64,000 nt of DNA from Nannochloropsis salina CCMP1776 (GCA_004565275.1 SDOX01000017.1:521585-585584), one strand, 5' to 3'. Shown: positions 29,342-40,723, numbered from the stretch's first letter. Numbers and translations: made by a program. Notes: a model not told the origin generated them from the sequence alone.

Positions 29342-31996
29342 TCAAGGACTTTCGATCCCCGCGCGTTTCCACATCCCCAACAACGCCTGGCAACGGGCCA
29401 GGTGAAACAAACTATCTCCCTCTTCCTCCCTATCCTCACTCCTTGCTCCCTTTTCAGCAAGATCCAATGATGCCTTCAGACGACGCTCGACTTCCTCTTT
29501 GAGAGTGTCCCATATCCCGTCAACTGGATAATGAAGGCGGGCGTAGATGAACAACAACTGGGCAAGTGCCAGGTCCGTGAGTGACGGCAGCCATCCTGGC
29601 ATCAAATTGCACAGGTGCTCCAGGAGCTTCTTCGTAGACGGCGAGACACAAGCAGAGGGCCCGTACAGTCTAGCAATGGCGGAAAGCGTCTGGACCATGT
29701 CCTGTGAGGAAAAGGTGGCGAGCTTGGGCCCCAGGTCCAAAATAAGGGCCTCCACCACCTCCTCCCTCAGACTTCTTTCCCGGGAGGAACCGTCAACGGG
29801 AGGGCTGCAGACATTTGCGGGCAATAGTTTTCCCAAGGCCCATAGCAACTTAACCTCCTCGCTAGGACGCATGGCATGGAGCTCCTCCTGCCTCTCTCTC
29901 GTCCACCCACCCTCCCCCGCTCCCTCCTTGCCTTCCTGTGTAAATGCTCTGTCTGCCGTGCCAAACCCGGGAAACAGAGCCAGAGAATCATACCCGGCAA
30001 TGCCAAGCGCCCACAAGGACAGCGCCAAGTCCTGAAGAGGGAGGCAGGCATGATGCGCTTCCAAAATCATCACAACCCTGTCGAAGAAGGTGGAACGGGC
30101 TTCCCCCATGGTTGCCAACGCCCAAGTCATCGTCGCGAGCTCAGGAAGGGAGAGCACCCCCAGGCCCATTTCTAGAAGGAAGGAGGTTATGACGGGGAGG
30201 AGGTCGCCGTCGGGGTGGGAGAGGGTAGCCAGGGACCAGGCAAGCTGGACGAGGAGGGCAGGAGGGAGGGCGGGAGGGAGGGAGGGCTCTTGGGGGATGG
30301 CGACGGTCGACAGGGCTTCGAGGGCACGCCCGCACGTCCAGCCCGCCAGTGCACTGAGCAAACGCTGGTGTTGCTGTTGCTCGCGCCCTCCCCCTCCTCC
30401 ATCTCCCCTCCTGCCTGCCTCAAGGCGGTGTATGACCACAAGAGCCGAATCCACTCGGCAACCGAGAACTCGTCCCCCCCGGCTTCCCACCCATTTCGCG
30501 CCAAAATCTCGGGCAGGGCCCGCTCCATGAACCCGGAGGCGTTCCGAAAGTTGTGGACCGCGAAGCAATGGAAGATCTCCACCAACGGCGTCCCCTGCAG
30601 GTCGGACCGTCTGGCCTCGGCGCATACCAGCATCTCCAGCAGCAGCACCTCCGTCTCCCCCGCTTCCTCCGTCCCGCCCTCCTTCCCACCCTTTCCCCAG
30701 AGGACGACAACTTCGGCCACGTTTGCCAAGTCCTTGACCTCCAAGCCGGCCAATTGACCCCGACAGGCCCGGAGCGCCCCCTCCCGCCACCATGCGGCCT
30801 CCCACCCCAGCCTCGACACGTGCTTCACCGTGTGGGCCAAGGCCTTTGCGTCCCATCCCTGGTGCACGGACAGGACCCGCTCGGCGAGCGCGGAGACCAG
30901 CGGGGTGGGGGGGGGGAAGGAGGGGGGGGGGGCGATGCGCGAGGATGGCGAGGGCGCGGGCCAGGCGCGTGAGGTCGGAAGGAGGGAGGGAGTCGAGGAT
31001 GGGTAAGAGACAGTGTTCCAGGGCATGGAGGAGGGGGGGGAGGGGGAGGGAGGGCGAAGGAAAGGGAGGAAGGGAGGGGTCAAGAAGGTGGGCGACGGAG
31101 CAGAGGAGGTCGACCAGGGAGGAAGGAGGGAGGGAAGGGCCGGCGGTGGTGGAGGGGGTGACGGCGGCGGTCGCAGCCACGATCACTGCCTCGCTTACTT
31201 CCGGGTCGCCTATCCGCAAGACCGCCAAGGCATGGACTAGTCGACTCAGGTCTGCGATTCCCAGGTCGGCAAGGTGACACGTGGCACACTCCCAGAGCTG
31301 TTCGGCGCGTCGGTCCTGGCCCGCCTCCTGTCTGACCGCCTCTCCTGCCGTCTGGCCGTCCGACGTCGGCATGTCCCCACCCACCGCCATGACCACGGTC
31401 GCCAGACGCTCCAGTGCCCGGGCGGCCAGCATGGCCTCGGAGAGGGAGGCGTGGGTGATCCTCATGTGGAAGTCTGGGATGTCGCGAATGCTCTCGATGC
31501 ATCCGGCCGCTTGGAGCACCTGGCCCCACGTCGAGGCCTTGTGGAGCTTGACAAGGACGATTTCCTCCCCTTCGGTCCACCCGCAGGCATCCATCCCGTC
31601 CTCGCCTGTCTCCTCTTCGCGAGGTCTCTCGCTCCACGCCTCGGTCGTGGGGCGGTCCGCGAGGCCGGGGCTGGGGGTAGAGGGTGCCGGGGGTGGAGCA
31701 CCGACAGGGTCCCCCCCCGGAGGTGTGGCCGAAGGGAACGAGTCATTTTCCCCGCTTTGTCCCCCGCGTACACCCCAGAGTCTTTTGCGCCATCGTGGTT
31801 GGACGGCGCGGGCGCGGGAGACACATTCGGTGGAGGAGCGGGGAAGGAGGCTAGCACGCGCGGGGGGGGGGGCGACGAGGACGAGGAGCGAAGCCCACAC
31901 GAGCAAAAAAGCGTCTCCAAGCGCGTGAGATGGGGCACGATGTCGTTTTGTCTTTCTACAAACAGTTATATTAATGGTTGGCCTCTTATAAGTCAT
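29342..31996 (-). CDS. Organelle-type helical-repeat protein (FASTK/OPR-like), two frame changes
   Basis: The N-terminus has a hydrophobic leader (GDAFLLVWASLLVLVAPPPA, then RASLLPRSS) compatible with a signal plus transit peptide. The rest is made of about 35-residue two-helix units with the pattern L..L.W.LA.L: LSRLVHALAVLRIGD, LLVQLAWSLATLSH, LPELATMTWALATMGEA, LQDLALSLWALGIAG, VKLLWALGKLLPA, MVQTLSAIARLYG. Such arrays occur in FASTK-domain and octotricopeptide RNA-binding proteins of mitochondria and plastids. The middle third continues in another frame (about 30390-30920; LVEIFHCFAVHNFRNASG, VAEWIRLLWSYTALRQ). The first switch lies in G runs of 10 and 11 (30907-30932) and the second in a purine tract near 30380. 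Without introns there, indels are likely. No RAP domain is seen. Confidence 0.6.
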   Translation of the reverse strand: MTYKRPTINITVCRKTKRHRAPSHALGDAFLLVWASLLVLVAPPPARASLLPRSSTECVSRARAVQPRWRKRLWGVRGGQSGENDSFPSATPPGGDPVGAPPPAPSTPSPGLADRPTTEAWSERPREEETGEDGMDACGWTEGEEIVLVKLHKASTWGQVLQAAGCIESIRDIPDFHMRITHASLSEAMLAARALERLATVVMAVGGDMPTSDGQTAGEAVRQEAGQDRRAEQLWECATCHLADLGIADLSRLVHALAVLRIGDPEVSEAVIVAATAAVTPSTTAGPSLPPSSLVDLLCSVAHLLDPSLPPFPSPSLPLPPLLHALEHCLLPILDSLPPSDLTRLARALAILAHRPPPLLPPPHPAGLRARRAGPVRAPGMGRKGLGPHGEARVEAGVGGRMVAGGGAPGLSGSIGRLGGQGLGKRGRSCRPLGKGWEGGRDGGSGGDGGAAAGDAGMRRGQTVRPAGDAVGGDLPLLRGPQLSERLRVHGAGPARDFGAKWVGSRGGRVLGCRVDSALVVIHRLEAGRRGDGGGGGREQQQHQRLLSALAGWTCGRALEALSTVAIPQEPSLPPALPPALLVQLAWSLATLSHPDGDLLPVITSFLLEMGLGVLSLPELATMTWALATMGEARSTFFDRVVMILEAHHACLPLQDLALSLWALGIAGYDSLALFPGFGTADRAFTQEGKEGAGEGGWTRERQEELHAMRPSEEVKLLWALGKLLPANVCSPPVDGSSRERSLREEVVEALILDLGPKLATFSSQDMVQTLSAIARLYGPSACVSPSTKKLLEHLCNLMPGWLPSLTDLALAQLLFIYARLHYPVDGIWDTLKEEVERRLKASLDLAEKGARSEDREEEGDSLFHLARCQALLGMWKRAGIESP

Positions 31997-34900
31997 CGGA
32001 TTTCAATATTCCTCCGTGTCGAGCCTCGCGCTCGGACAACCTTAGCCGCAGCGGGCTAAAAAACCTTGATGGGTGAGGATAACAAAATCTTTAAAAACCT
32101 CTAAATTTTGAATGAACTCGCTGCCAGCCGTTAGACGTGTATATATTCGGCGTGAATGTGATTGATAGCGCTTTTTCAGCCTTGAAAACGTTCACCGATC
32201 AGTTGAGGCCTCGACCTTCCCCCAAAAAATGCACGGATATTAATGAGATGCGTCATCAAAAATTACGTAGATTGGTCCATAGCATTACATATGATCTAAT
32301 GGGACATTTACAGCAGAAAACGCCTTTCTTTACACTCCGTCGACACTCCCTAGGGCGGGCAAAAGAACCATTCTGGGGCAGGGGGATGGGCGAGTACTGG
32401 GGGAGGAGGTTGGAAAGGGTGGACGGCACGCGAGGGCGCGCTCCCGCTTCGTCGTCCCGGGATACATGCCGCGTTTGGTCAAATAAGAAAGGATTTAACG
32501 CCTTACCATGGCGGGCATCAGCTTCATGCGGATTTGGTCAAGCGTATCTTTGGATTTCGCTGCTTGAATGGGACAAGGGGTTGTAATCCGCTGGGTCATG
32601 GTCAGTGGAGCACCGCAGTGGAGCACCGCAGTAGTATCTATTCAGATGCCCGTACTCTATCTTCGTCTTCCGGGGGACCCGCTTTGCAATTATTCCATCA
32701 CCCCTGCGACACTTTGAATACATTCATGCAAGGGTGAAGGCTGGTATTCCGGCGCTCACAGGTACGTGCACAAAAGCCAGTCGAATACTTCACCCTCGCC
32801 TTCTTCCCTGACTCTTATTTTCCCATTGGTGTATGTATGTAAAGCTCAAGTCATGGAACGTGGAGTGTTGTCGTGACTGTGGATATGGTAATGATTAGAC
32901 TAGATTCTTTCCCCGTAAGATCGACCATGGTTCGAAACCGAAAGAGCCCTGCTCTCACTCAAGCCAGAGATGCGGGGTTAATATGAAGCCACTACCACTT
33001 ACACACGCACTCCTGCACTAGACGCACGGACTGTCCTGAGGGTTCCCTCCCTTTTTATTCACAATGCATACCATTTGTACTTGCCCTATAAATTTCCAGA
33101 TTCGTGTCGCAGGGGAAGCGTCAGCCGCAAACTTGTTGGGGCCTCCATATCCATCCAAACGTGAAGGTAGGTTGTATCCGATCTTTTCCGTCTGAAATGG
33201 CTCCTCTTGCGTCATTAGTATGATGTGATGTATCAACAAGTTCTAGTTTGTGGTCAGAAAGAGAAGCATTAAAGGGAGAACGCCTTTGGCTGGCGTGACG
33301 GCTGTGTAGTGAAGGCGCCTCTCTTGGAATAGAAGCGGGCAGCGGTGTGTGTGTGTGTTGTACTGATGACCTAACCTCCTTAGGACACCTTCAGAGGCAA
33401 GAGCCCCTTGTCCATGAGAACAACCTGAGTTTTTCACAGTTTGCCTGAATCACCGCACACACACGGGTCCTTCTGAACCCCCCCGTGCCCCTTCTGGAAG
33501 GAATGTTGGACCAAACTTTCTGTCGATTCCCTCTTGCCATGCACAGAGCACCGTCGACAATGGTTGAGCACCGCTTTCCGAATTTAAGCAGTTCGAGCAT
33601 ATGACAAGAGTTGTCTCGAGGATGATGGAAATGCTATTCGCCTCCCTATCAGCTTCTCGCTCAAAACCGCCCCCCCTCTTTCAGAGGTCTTCACAACCCT
33701 TAGAGTGAGTGCTATTGATGTTGTGCTACATGTCGCATCATCGCGGCAGTATGTTCGTGACCTGTCTTCCCGCTTAAAAGTGGGAGGTTTGAGGGGATTC
33801 CTGCCTGAGCAGAACGCGTGTCTTGTATTCCTGCATCATCTTTCTTTCAATATCATGTTCGATTTCCGCCGCGGTTGTGGGGGTGCAAGCACTATACTGC
33901 TGCATGTGGGCGTGAGGCGGAGAAAAAAATCAGAAGATTAAGAAACTTTCAGATGACGAGTCCGACGGCCGCCTTGGTTGTCGTCGACTTGACGGCCCAT
34001 GTCCTCTGGAGTGTGCCTGCCGGGGCGGCGCTCTGTGCGTTTTGCGCATGGCGCCAGTCCTGGTGCCTCTCAAGCTTAAGAGGAGGCATGGGCCGGGTCG
34101 ATGCGTGGCCGGCTGGGGAACAATCGAGGCATTTGTATGATGATTTTCCGCCTTCGCACAGTCCGAGTGGGGTGTCTATACTCGAGACCCTTATTTGGCC
34201 GGTCTACCCGCTCTCAATTTTCCTCTTACTGTGTTCTTTGAACCAGGTTGCACCGGTGCCATTGCACTGGAAGGCTGAGCATAAGGCGTGCGAAATGGGA
34301 CGGGGTGGCATGGAAAGGCGGCCGTGGGAGGAGCCCGCCGAGTAAGCAGTGTCAAACAAGGAAGAACGGTACGAAGGAAGGAGGGTGATGCAGGAGTACA
34401 TGCCCGAGTCGTTTGTCCGGGTGTCAAGGCTTTTGTGCAGCCTTTTTTTTCCTCCTTGACGCGATTATCAGTCATCACTCAGGGGTGTATAGACTGGTTA
34501 GAGAGATCGATCCTACTGGGGGCCTCGTGTTTGAGTCTGAAGTCATTTTTTTGAGTTTTGTGGGGTGTGGACGACGCCGGGATCCACTGTGGATGCTAAT
34601 GGCATGGCGCACGACAAGGCGGACGGCCCTCGCGTCGGTGGCACGGGCCCAATGACGAAGACGCATGGATGTCCACACATCGTGTGGGTCTGACTATTCG
34701 TGATTGATCAACACATGTCTGCCTTCCTACTGAGAGCCCACGCAGCCGCGCGTTCGTTGTCACTTGCCTGTGTCTTCCCAGTCTTGTCGTCAGGAGGGAG
34801 CCTTAAGCGTTGCATCTGGTCCTGATGTTGGCAGCCTGTTGCTTTGTGCGTGACTCATGGTGGTCTCCGCGACCCTCCTCCCTCTCTTTTTTTCGCCCTC

Positions 34901-36260
34901 TTTGAATGAAACAGCAACAAGGGAAGTCGGTGCCATGGCCAGAGCAGCGGCCATTGGAGGCGACGAAGGAGAAGCGCCCCGTGCATTGGGGGCAGCGGCC
35001 TCGATTTCCGTTATAATGACAGTGCCCGTCATCCCTCAGACCCTCCCATCTCCGATCCCGCAGGCACGTAAGTCATGGTCGAGGTTGAGATGTCAGTGCG
35101 GTCGATAGACAGGGGACCGAAAGTAAACAGAGGAGGTCGGGAAGGAGACAGGCCTGGTGATGAAGAACAATGCACAATGGGAATCTCTCTGACTGCCTCC
35201 TAAGAAATGGAGAGCAGATCTCTGACGAGAACCGCTGTCATCCTTGAGCTGAAGGCACTTCTCCCGCGCAATTCTGGAAGATTGCGCCACTGGGGGGGAA
35301 GACGCGCGGATGCGGGGGAGGAATCAACGTAAAGAGTGCTTGGGGGTGGGGGATGTTCCATATAAGGCGCGTGTGCTCTCATTCGATCGCCTGACGATTA
35401 ATGTACCTGTCACTTTCTATTAGAAATTTGCGGAAGATGGCGTCAGCGACGCCTGAGGAGGGTATAGAGTGGTACACTGGGAATAGGAAAGACGCACCGA
35501 TTGTGCTTTAGAAGGAGATTTGTTAAAAGCTGGCAATGAATGCCTTGAAAGCAACTGTATAAGCACGTGACAACGCGTGGGACGTGGCATCAACACGTGG
35601 GCTCCAACGTGCTTTCTGCACCTTTTCCTGTTCCTTTCCTTTGACCGTCACGGCCGGATTATGTCGCCTGGATTCGTTCGGGTTAATTCTATGACGGGGA
35701 GCTGTTACTGGACCTCAACGCGATGTCTGCCCGATCCACGCATTCGCTTACTTGTTTGATTAGCTATGTCAATTTCCACATGTACAGAGGGGCCAGGCCA
35801 TCTTCGCCTTGGCGATCTACCCTTTGCCTCCAGGGGCCCCACCCCACAAATTCGTTTGGTACTACAATGCCGTGCACTTCTACTGGCATATTTACATCAT
35901 GAGACGTCTTCAAAACCCAGTCATTCTTCCAATATAGATCCTTGGCGCCTGCGCCATTCGCCCTCTCAAGCATTCCCTCTCATCGAGGAGCAACGAGCGG
36001 CTTGGGTAGATGAATGGAGCCATGAGCACGCTGGCATGTGTTTACATCCGTACACCCCCGCTGCGCAAATTGATGGCATTTTCATCATCGCTGTGGGCCT
36101 CCGTCTGTCAATGGTGGACGCAGAAAAGAAAAAAGACCTTTAGATCCGGAAGCCCTCATGCGGACGGAAACCAATTTCTCTGTGCTCCCTCGACGAGTCT
36201 GAAGACTCCCTTCCGTGACACTAACGAGTCTGCAGAAGACCTTGACACACATATACTTAC
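31997..36260. other. Gene-poor region of about 4.3 kb
   Basis: Lower GC, no recognisable family on either strand. A 13-base direct repeat (GTGGAGCACCGCA, two copies, near 32606) is present. The longest open frames (plus strand 32137-32586 and 33818-34345; several short ones on the minus strand near 33018-33600 and 35764-35973) have no domain features. The 33818 frame has a hydrophobic patch but nothing further. No tRNA could be folded convincingly. Confidence 0.45.
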
Positions 36261-36818
36261 GCTTGAACGGTGCTGTGCCCGCTGCTGGTACTGCTCTTGA
36301 GACGAGGGGGGCAGGGGCTCGTAGTAGGATTGATTGTCCAGGTTGGGGTTGTACCCCTGTCCTTCCGAGAGGACCTCCGACGCCGTCACAAGTCGGCGCC
36401 GCTGGAGAGTGTATGCGACAGAAATTGCGTTCACACGAAATGGTCAGTATGCACACCTTGAAAGGAATTTACGAGGGGCCTCGAGTCTGGAAAGACCATC
36501 TGCTTTGAGAGGGTAGCACTATGTACGAAGATTTCCCCAAAACCTGGGCCGATTACAGCGCATCCGGCCTCAGCACACTATCCATCCGGGCAAGCTCAAT
36601 TCGCACTCCTATTTGATAGTGACATCAAACTAGACATGCGTCTCACCAAACCAATCACTTACCAAGGCGCGGTGATTTACGAGGTTGAGCGCATCTGTCT
36701 CTCCTCCCAAGTCTTGCGTGGGGGGGCGGGCGTCACAGTTGCCATGTGCGAGAAGGAATACAACCAAGGCGGCTAAAAACTGCCACGACGCGGAAAAAGA
36801 CTGGTAGGCTTTGCCCAT
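36261..36818 (-). CDS. Candidate small secreted protein (3' end unresolved)
   Basis: Two exons fit well: 36663..36818 (52 codons) and 36261..36401 (47 codons), both phase 0, with GTAAGT donors after each and a CTCTCCAG acceptor between. The protein begins with a signal peptide (SASWQFLAALVVFLLAHG, likely cleaved after NCDA). The second exon is rich in Tyr, Gln, Asn and Ser (GYNPNLDNQSYYEPLPPSSQ). A further exon must follow. One option uses the acceptor after CATTGACAG near 36110 (TEAHSDDENAINLRSGG), but the ending is not settled. No family is recognised; a secreted or organelle-lumen protein is inferred only from the leader. Confidence 0.45.
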
Positions 36819-37596
36819 ACGGATCTGCGGGTGTGCTGGAGGAATGGGTCCGTGAGAACAATGCGGCGTGAATCTTCCCGTCTCAAGGATCTTTCGGACG
36901 GCACGTGCGGCCTTCAAACGAGTCGGTGAGGGGCGTGTCAGAGAAAAAGAAGCAAAGACTGGATTTTGTGGATAGTGGGAGAGCGGGGGGAGCGAAAGTG
37001 CGAGCTTCGCGGCCGCGGGGCGGAGGGCGGCTTTCCCACCACATGAAAAGCACGCACAATTGACAGAAGCGTGGCAAATTTTGTTGGACAGGTGTGTTAT
37101 ATTTGCCGGAGCAGGACAGAGGTGTCTCAGGCATGTTTTTTGAAAAATCGCCTGACACGAAACTCCCCTCAGAGATCGAAACGACAACGATCCCCTCCCA
37201 AGCCACGTCCTTTCCCGGGACTGCTAAATGCCGCCTTCCACGGCCATGCTCCGTGCAATTTCATTTTTTTTCGATTGGTGCCTTTTGGTTGACTTGTTAT
37301 GCACATGTTTTGACATCCGAGGAGGGTTGTTGGGTACGCACGAGGTTGCTTTGCGCTTTGATCGGGGGCCATGGCTTTTTCCCTGTTCCTGAAATACAGA
37401 TTATAATGTGTTGTATAAAACAACAAGTCCCCTGGTTTTTAATCACCCTGTCCTGAAGGCAATTTAAAAGTTAAAAACAAGATCGAGTGCTTAAAAGTGA
37501 TGCTTTCATTTTTCGAGTCCTGGCTCATTCAATCTTTAATTTGCACAGTTCCAGTCTTCTTATGAACTCCTCTTTCATGCTGCACTCCTCGCAAAA
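36819..37596. other. Intergenic, no gene recognised
   Basis: Upstream of the candidate secreted protein gene and downstream of the S4-domain gene. No family match on either strand. Confidence 0.4.
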
Positions 37597-39174
37597 TTAG
37601 ACAAATTTCGTCATCTTGACACGAAATTTCCCTTTGCTTGTCGTCTCCACCTCGTTCACTTCCAAACGCCCCTTCCCCCGAATGGTGACAATGTCCCCGC
37701 CCTTGAGCTGCGCGTTCGCAGAGGTGATTTCTTTCCAGTTGACTAGGACGTCTCCGCCTTCTATCATATCCTGAAGGAGGGGGGGACAAAGGAGAGATAA
37801 GAACACATAAGTGCGCGTCCAGGCCTGCTACACTGCTCTGTAGGTAGCTAATGCGTGCTCGCAGTTTGAGGTGCGTGCCGCCGACGCGCACTGGCTCCTT
37901 GATACCGAAACGAGAAACGCCCCCACGCCCCTCCAAACAGCGGCTCAATCACCTTCAATTTACTCCGGCTCATCCCCATCCCGGCGCTGGCAACAGCGTC
38001 CAGGCGCATGGAGGCCTCCACGGATTGCATCTACAGGGGTAGGTCAGGGTGTGACGAGGATAAGAAGGCAAGGCTTAAAAGGCGCGGGAGGCCGTCCTAC
38101 CATACCTCTCATCCAACAGCACAACTTGTGTGTCAATAGCCATCCATATTCACCGATTTTATCCCTCTCACCCCTCCTTGTCCTCCCTCCCCCTCGCCCT
38201 CTTTCCCTGACTCCCACACGAACCTCCTTCGTGACGGGCGGCCGCACTCCCAAGTCAGCCAAGGCAATGGGCTTGTTCTTGACAGGCACGCTTCGAACCG
38301 CGGCCAGAGAGAGCATCACATATTCGGCCACGTCAGGCGCCACGACCACATGCGCGCCGCGTTCGCCTTGGAGCAATATGTCTCCGACCTGTTCATGCCG
38401 AGCGCCGGGAAGCCGGGAGTAAGACAACCCCAGGGGCGTGCGTGGGGCTTCCTACGACACCAGAGGCCGGTGTTTTGTGCACCGGGCACCATGTCTTATC
38501 CGTTGGGCGACGTGACAAGCCCATCCGACCCCATCACAAGCCTTTCCAATCCAATCATCTGTCCGGCAAACCTCCTGTCCTGCACGCTCTTCTGAGCCCC
38601 GACCAGAGCTTACCTTTTCCCTTGCTATACCTGTCCCCAGCAATGCGCCCAGAAAATCCCGGTGGGTGGCCCGATCGAAAATAAAGTTACCTTCCACGGA
38701 AATGGCAGCTAGGTAGCCTCCCCGTTCCTTGCCTGCGTCTTCCTCGTCCACCGCATAGTCGAGCGCACGGGAGAAAAATACACGTTGCCGTTCAGCTTGG
38801 GGAAAGCCTCCGTCACAGGTGATAGACAGGTCGGCGACCCGACCAAGGACTCTGGTCATGGTCGCTACCTCGGGGGGCCGACAAAAGTCTATCACCTGCA
38901 TTTCCCAGATGCTGACGGCTTTGTCCGCTGCCTCCACAGCGCGTGCCGCCAAGATGTCGTCAACGCCTTCGGCAACCAGGCTTTTCCGGAATTCTTCCCG
39001 ATTTACGCTGTTGCCTCCGCCACCAGCATGTAGACGCGGCGCCCGAGGCGGAGCAGGAAAGATCGAGACAAACGCAGGCACGGGTACCATGATTGCCAGA
39101 ACGGTCAAGAGCAGGAGTCTCACATGGTTTAAGGGCCTTCTTCTCCTGACTGACCAATAACAGGGCTCTGACAT
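37597..39174 (-). CDS. YlmH-type S4 RNA-binding protein (photosystem II S4 domain protein family), plastid-targeted
   Basis: Four exons, complement of join(37597..37770, 37953..38030, 38224..38388, 38614..39174), 325 residues; every junction is phase 0. The leader HVRLLLLTVLAIMVPVPAFV with an Ala-Phe motif and Pro/Arg-rich follow-up predicts import into a complex plastid. The body has the YlmH blocks: DFCRPPEVATMTRVLG, HRDFLGALLGTGIAREK|VGDILLQG, RLDAVASAGMGMSRSKL (start of the S4 fold), GGDVLVNWKEITS and KGGDIVTIRGKGRLEV. Bacterial YlmH/RqcP binds the 50S ribosome in rescue of stalled nascent chains. Cyanobacterial and plant relatives are named photosystem II S4 proteins. A role in plastid translation is inferred. 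Two S4 exons become continuous only after splicing, which supports the model. Confidence 0.88.
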
Positions 39175-39574
39175 CTCTCGACGTCCGAACGAAAAAGAAA
39201 GCAGAAGCCTACTGCCTGTGTGGTTTAGCGGAAAGGGGGGTGGGGAGGTAAACTATCATGTCTTTGATAGCTCTCCGGCCAAAATTTTTACGAGAGCGAA
39301 GAGTCAAACTTGTCGTCTCACAACAAAAAACGACTATCCACGACATGCTTTAGTGCACATGCTGCTCGTCCGACGCGCCATGCACGGACACAGGCCAGCC
39401 TTTTCACCGGAGTATGATGTCGTCGGCCGTGGCGATTAATGTTCCACTCGATACAGCCTCCTTTCCCAAACCCGGACGCTTATTCCTTCCTGGTGATTAC
39501 CATGACAGGCGTAAGAAACATGCCATGACAAAGATTCGGCCTGCCTCTTGTCTTCACTCGGAAAGTTGACGTCC
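39175..39574. promoter_or_regulatory. Divergent intergenic region, S4 protein / Ycf29-like regulator
   Basis: 400 bases between divergent start codons of two genes that both carry plastid leaders. Shared regulation is possible, but no specific element was identified. Confidence 0.4.
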
Positions 39575-40659
39575 ATGCCGTCGTCGGTTCAAATTTGTGG
39601 ACGCGTTATCCCTTGTACAGCCTTCCTCCCCTACCTCCTCCTCCTCCTCCTCCTCTTTCCTATCCATTGCTTCTCCTTTGCCATTTCTTTACGTCCATGC
39701 CCATCTTCTTGTACAAAGACCTGTTTGCATGCGGGTCTTACCTGGCGGGCGGACGAAATTTATCATTCCCAACCCGACTTCCCCGTCCTTTTCTTGGCCA
39801 CGCGCAACGAGTCCTACGCCCGCGACATAGAAGGATATTTCAGCAGCCAAGGCTATTTCGTCCGCTCCTGCCGGACCCTCACACGCCTGGTAAAGATGGT
39901 TCAAAGCACACGACCGGAAGGAATCCTCATCAGCGACCATCTCTCCACGTCCCACATTCAAGGCTTCCTGACAAGCTTGAAGCGATTGCCAGATTTGTGG
40001 CTGATCCCCGTGCTCATTATTTGCGATTCTACCCCCACCCCGTCCCCAGCGCCATCTAAACTCATCCAGGAGGGCACTGTGAGGTCCGAGGAAGGGGGCG
40101 AATTGGAGGTAAGGATATTGGCCACGAAAGAGGATGGGTCGGGTGCCGGCCTGTCATGCTCATGCACGCAGTACCACGCACGTACCTCCCTGGTGACACC
40201 TCCACCGCTCCACGTCGCATCTGTACAACACAGGACCCCAACGACAGATCTCGGCGTCTGGCCATGCTGGAGCTAGGCGCCCGTGCTGTCTTTCCCCCCG
40301 ACCGGGCTACCTACCCAAGCATTCAAGCCACCTTCACTGGCGCGGCCCATACCCGGCAACGCGTGGAAGACCTGGTCAATACCCTGCAAGGTGCCGTCCT
40401 CCACTACGCGCAACATCAGCGCCGCCTCCTCCCGTCCACCGTGACCTTGGAAGGACCGCCGCCTTCCTTTTCCCCCACGGAACAGGCGGTCTTGAATTTG
40501 CTCTGTCGGGGCATGACGGATGCGCAGATTGCGTATTCCCTTGGGTGCAGCTCGGCGGCGGTGGGCAATGCAGTCCGGTCCTTGTTGGAGAAGCTGGAGA
40601 TGGACCTGCGGGGGGAGCTCATCCGGGTCGCCTTGGACAACGACCTGGTGACAGAGTAG
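39575..40659 (+). CDS. Plastid-targeted response-regulator-like protein with LuxR-type HTH (Ycf29/TctD-like)
   Basis: Two exons, join(39575..40108, 40234..40659), 319 residues, phase 0, donor GTAAGG, acceptor CAACACAG. The N-terminus is a hydrophobic signal (CTAFLPYLLLLLLLFPIHCF) followed by FAISLRPCPSSCTK, a plausible plastid transit peptide. A receiver-like domain follows: FPVLFLATRNESYARDIEGY, RPEGILISDHLSTS with an Asp at the phospho-acceptor place, LIPVLIICD, and, after splicing, DRSRRLAMLELGARAVFP. The acidic pair normally found in the first strand is replaced by ATRNES, and the usual Lys after strand 5 is not seen, so phosphorylation is doubtful. The C-terminus is a LuxR/GerE helix-turn-helix: FSPTEQAVLNLLCRGMTDAQ, IAYSLGCSSAAVGNAVRSLL. 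This order matches plastid-encoded Ycf29. A nuclear copy acting as a plastid transcription regulator is the inference. Confidence 0.75.
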
Positions 40660-40706
40660 GGGGCCGGCATCCCCGTTGGTTTCTTGTTGTCGGGGGGTGG
40701 GTGGAA

Positions 40707-40723
40707 GGGGGGGGGGGGGGGGG
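40707..40723 (+). repeat. Run of 17 G
   Basis: A perfect G homopolymer about 45 bases after the stop codon of the Ycf29-like gene. It is the longest homopolymer noticed in the window, with G-quadruplex potential in the 3' untranslated region. Confidence 0.9.

Noticed and set aside
32137-32586. 149-codon plus-strand frame
   Set aside because: Composition is random and no homology is apparent.
32900-32960. A GGTTCGAAACC stretch resembling a tRNA T-arm
   Set aside because: The flanking bases do not form the T-stem, and no acceptor, D-arm or anticodon arm could be folded around it.
33818-34345. 175-codon plus-strand frame with a hydrophobic stretch
   Set aside because: No signal-peptide layout at its start and no family features; lies in a gene-poor region.
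34480-34560. A TGGTTAG ... GTTTGAGTC pattern resembling D- and T-arms
   Set aside because: The conserved C of the T-loop is missing and the acceptor stem does not pair.
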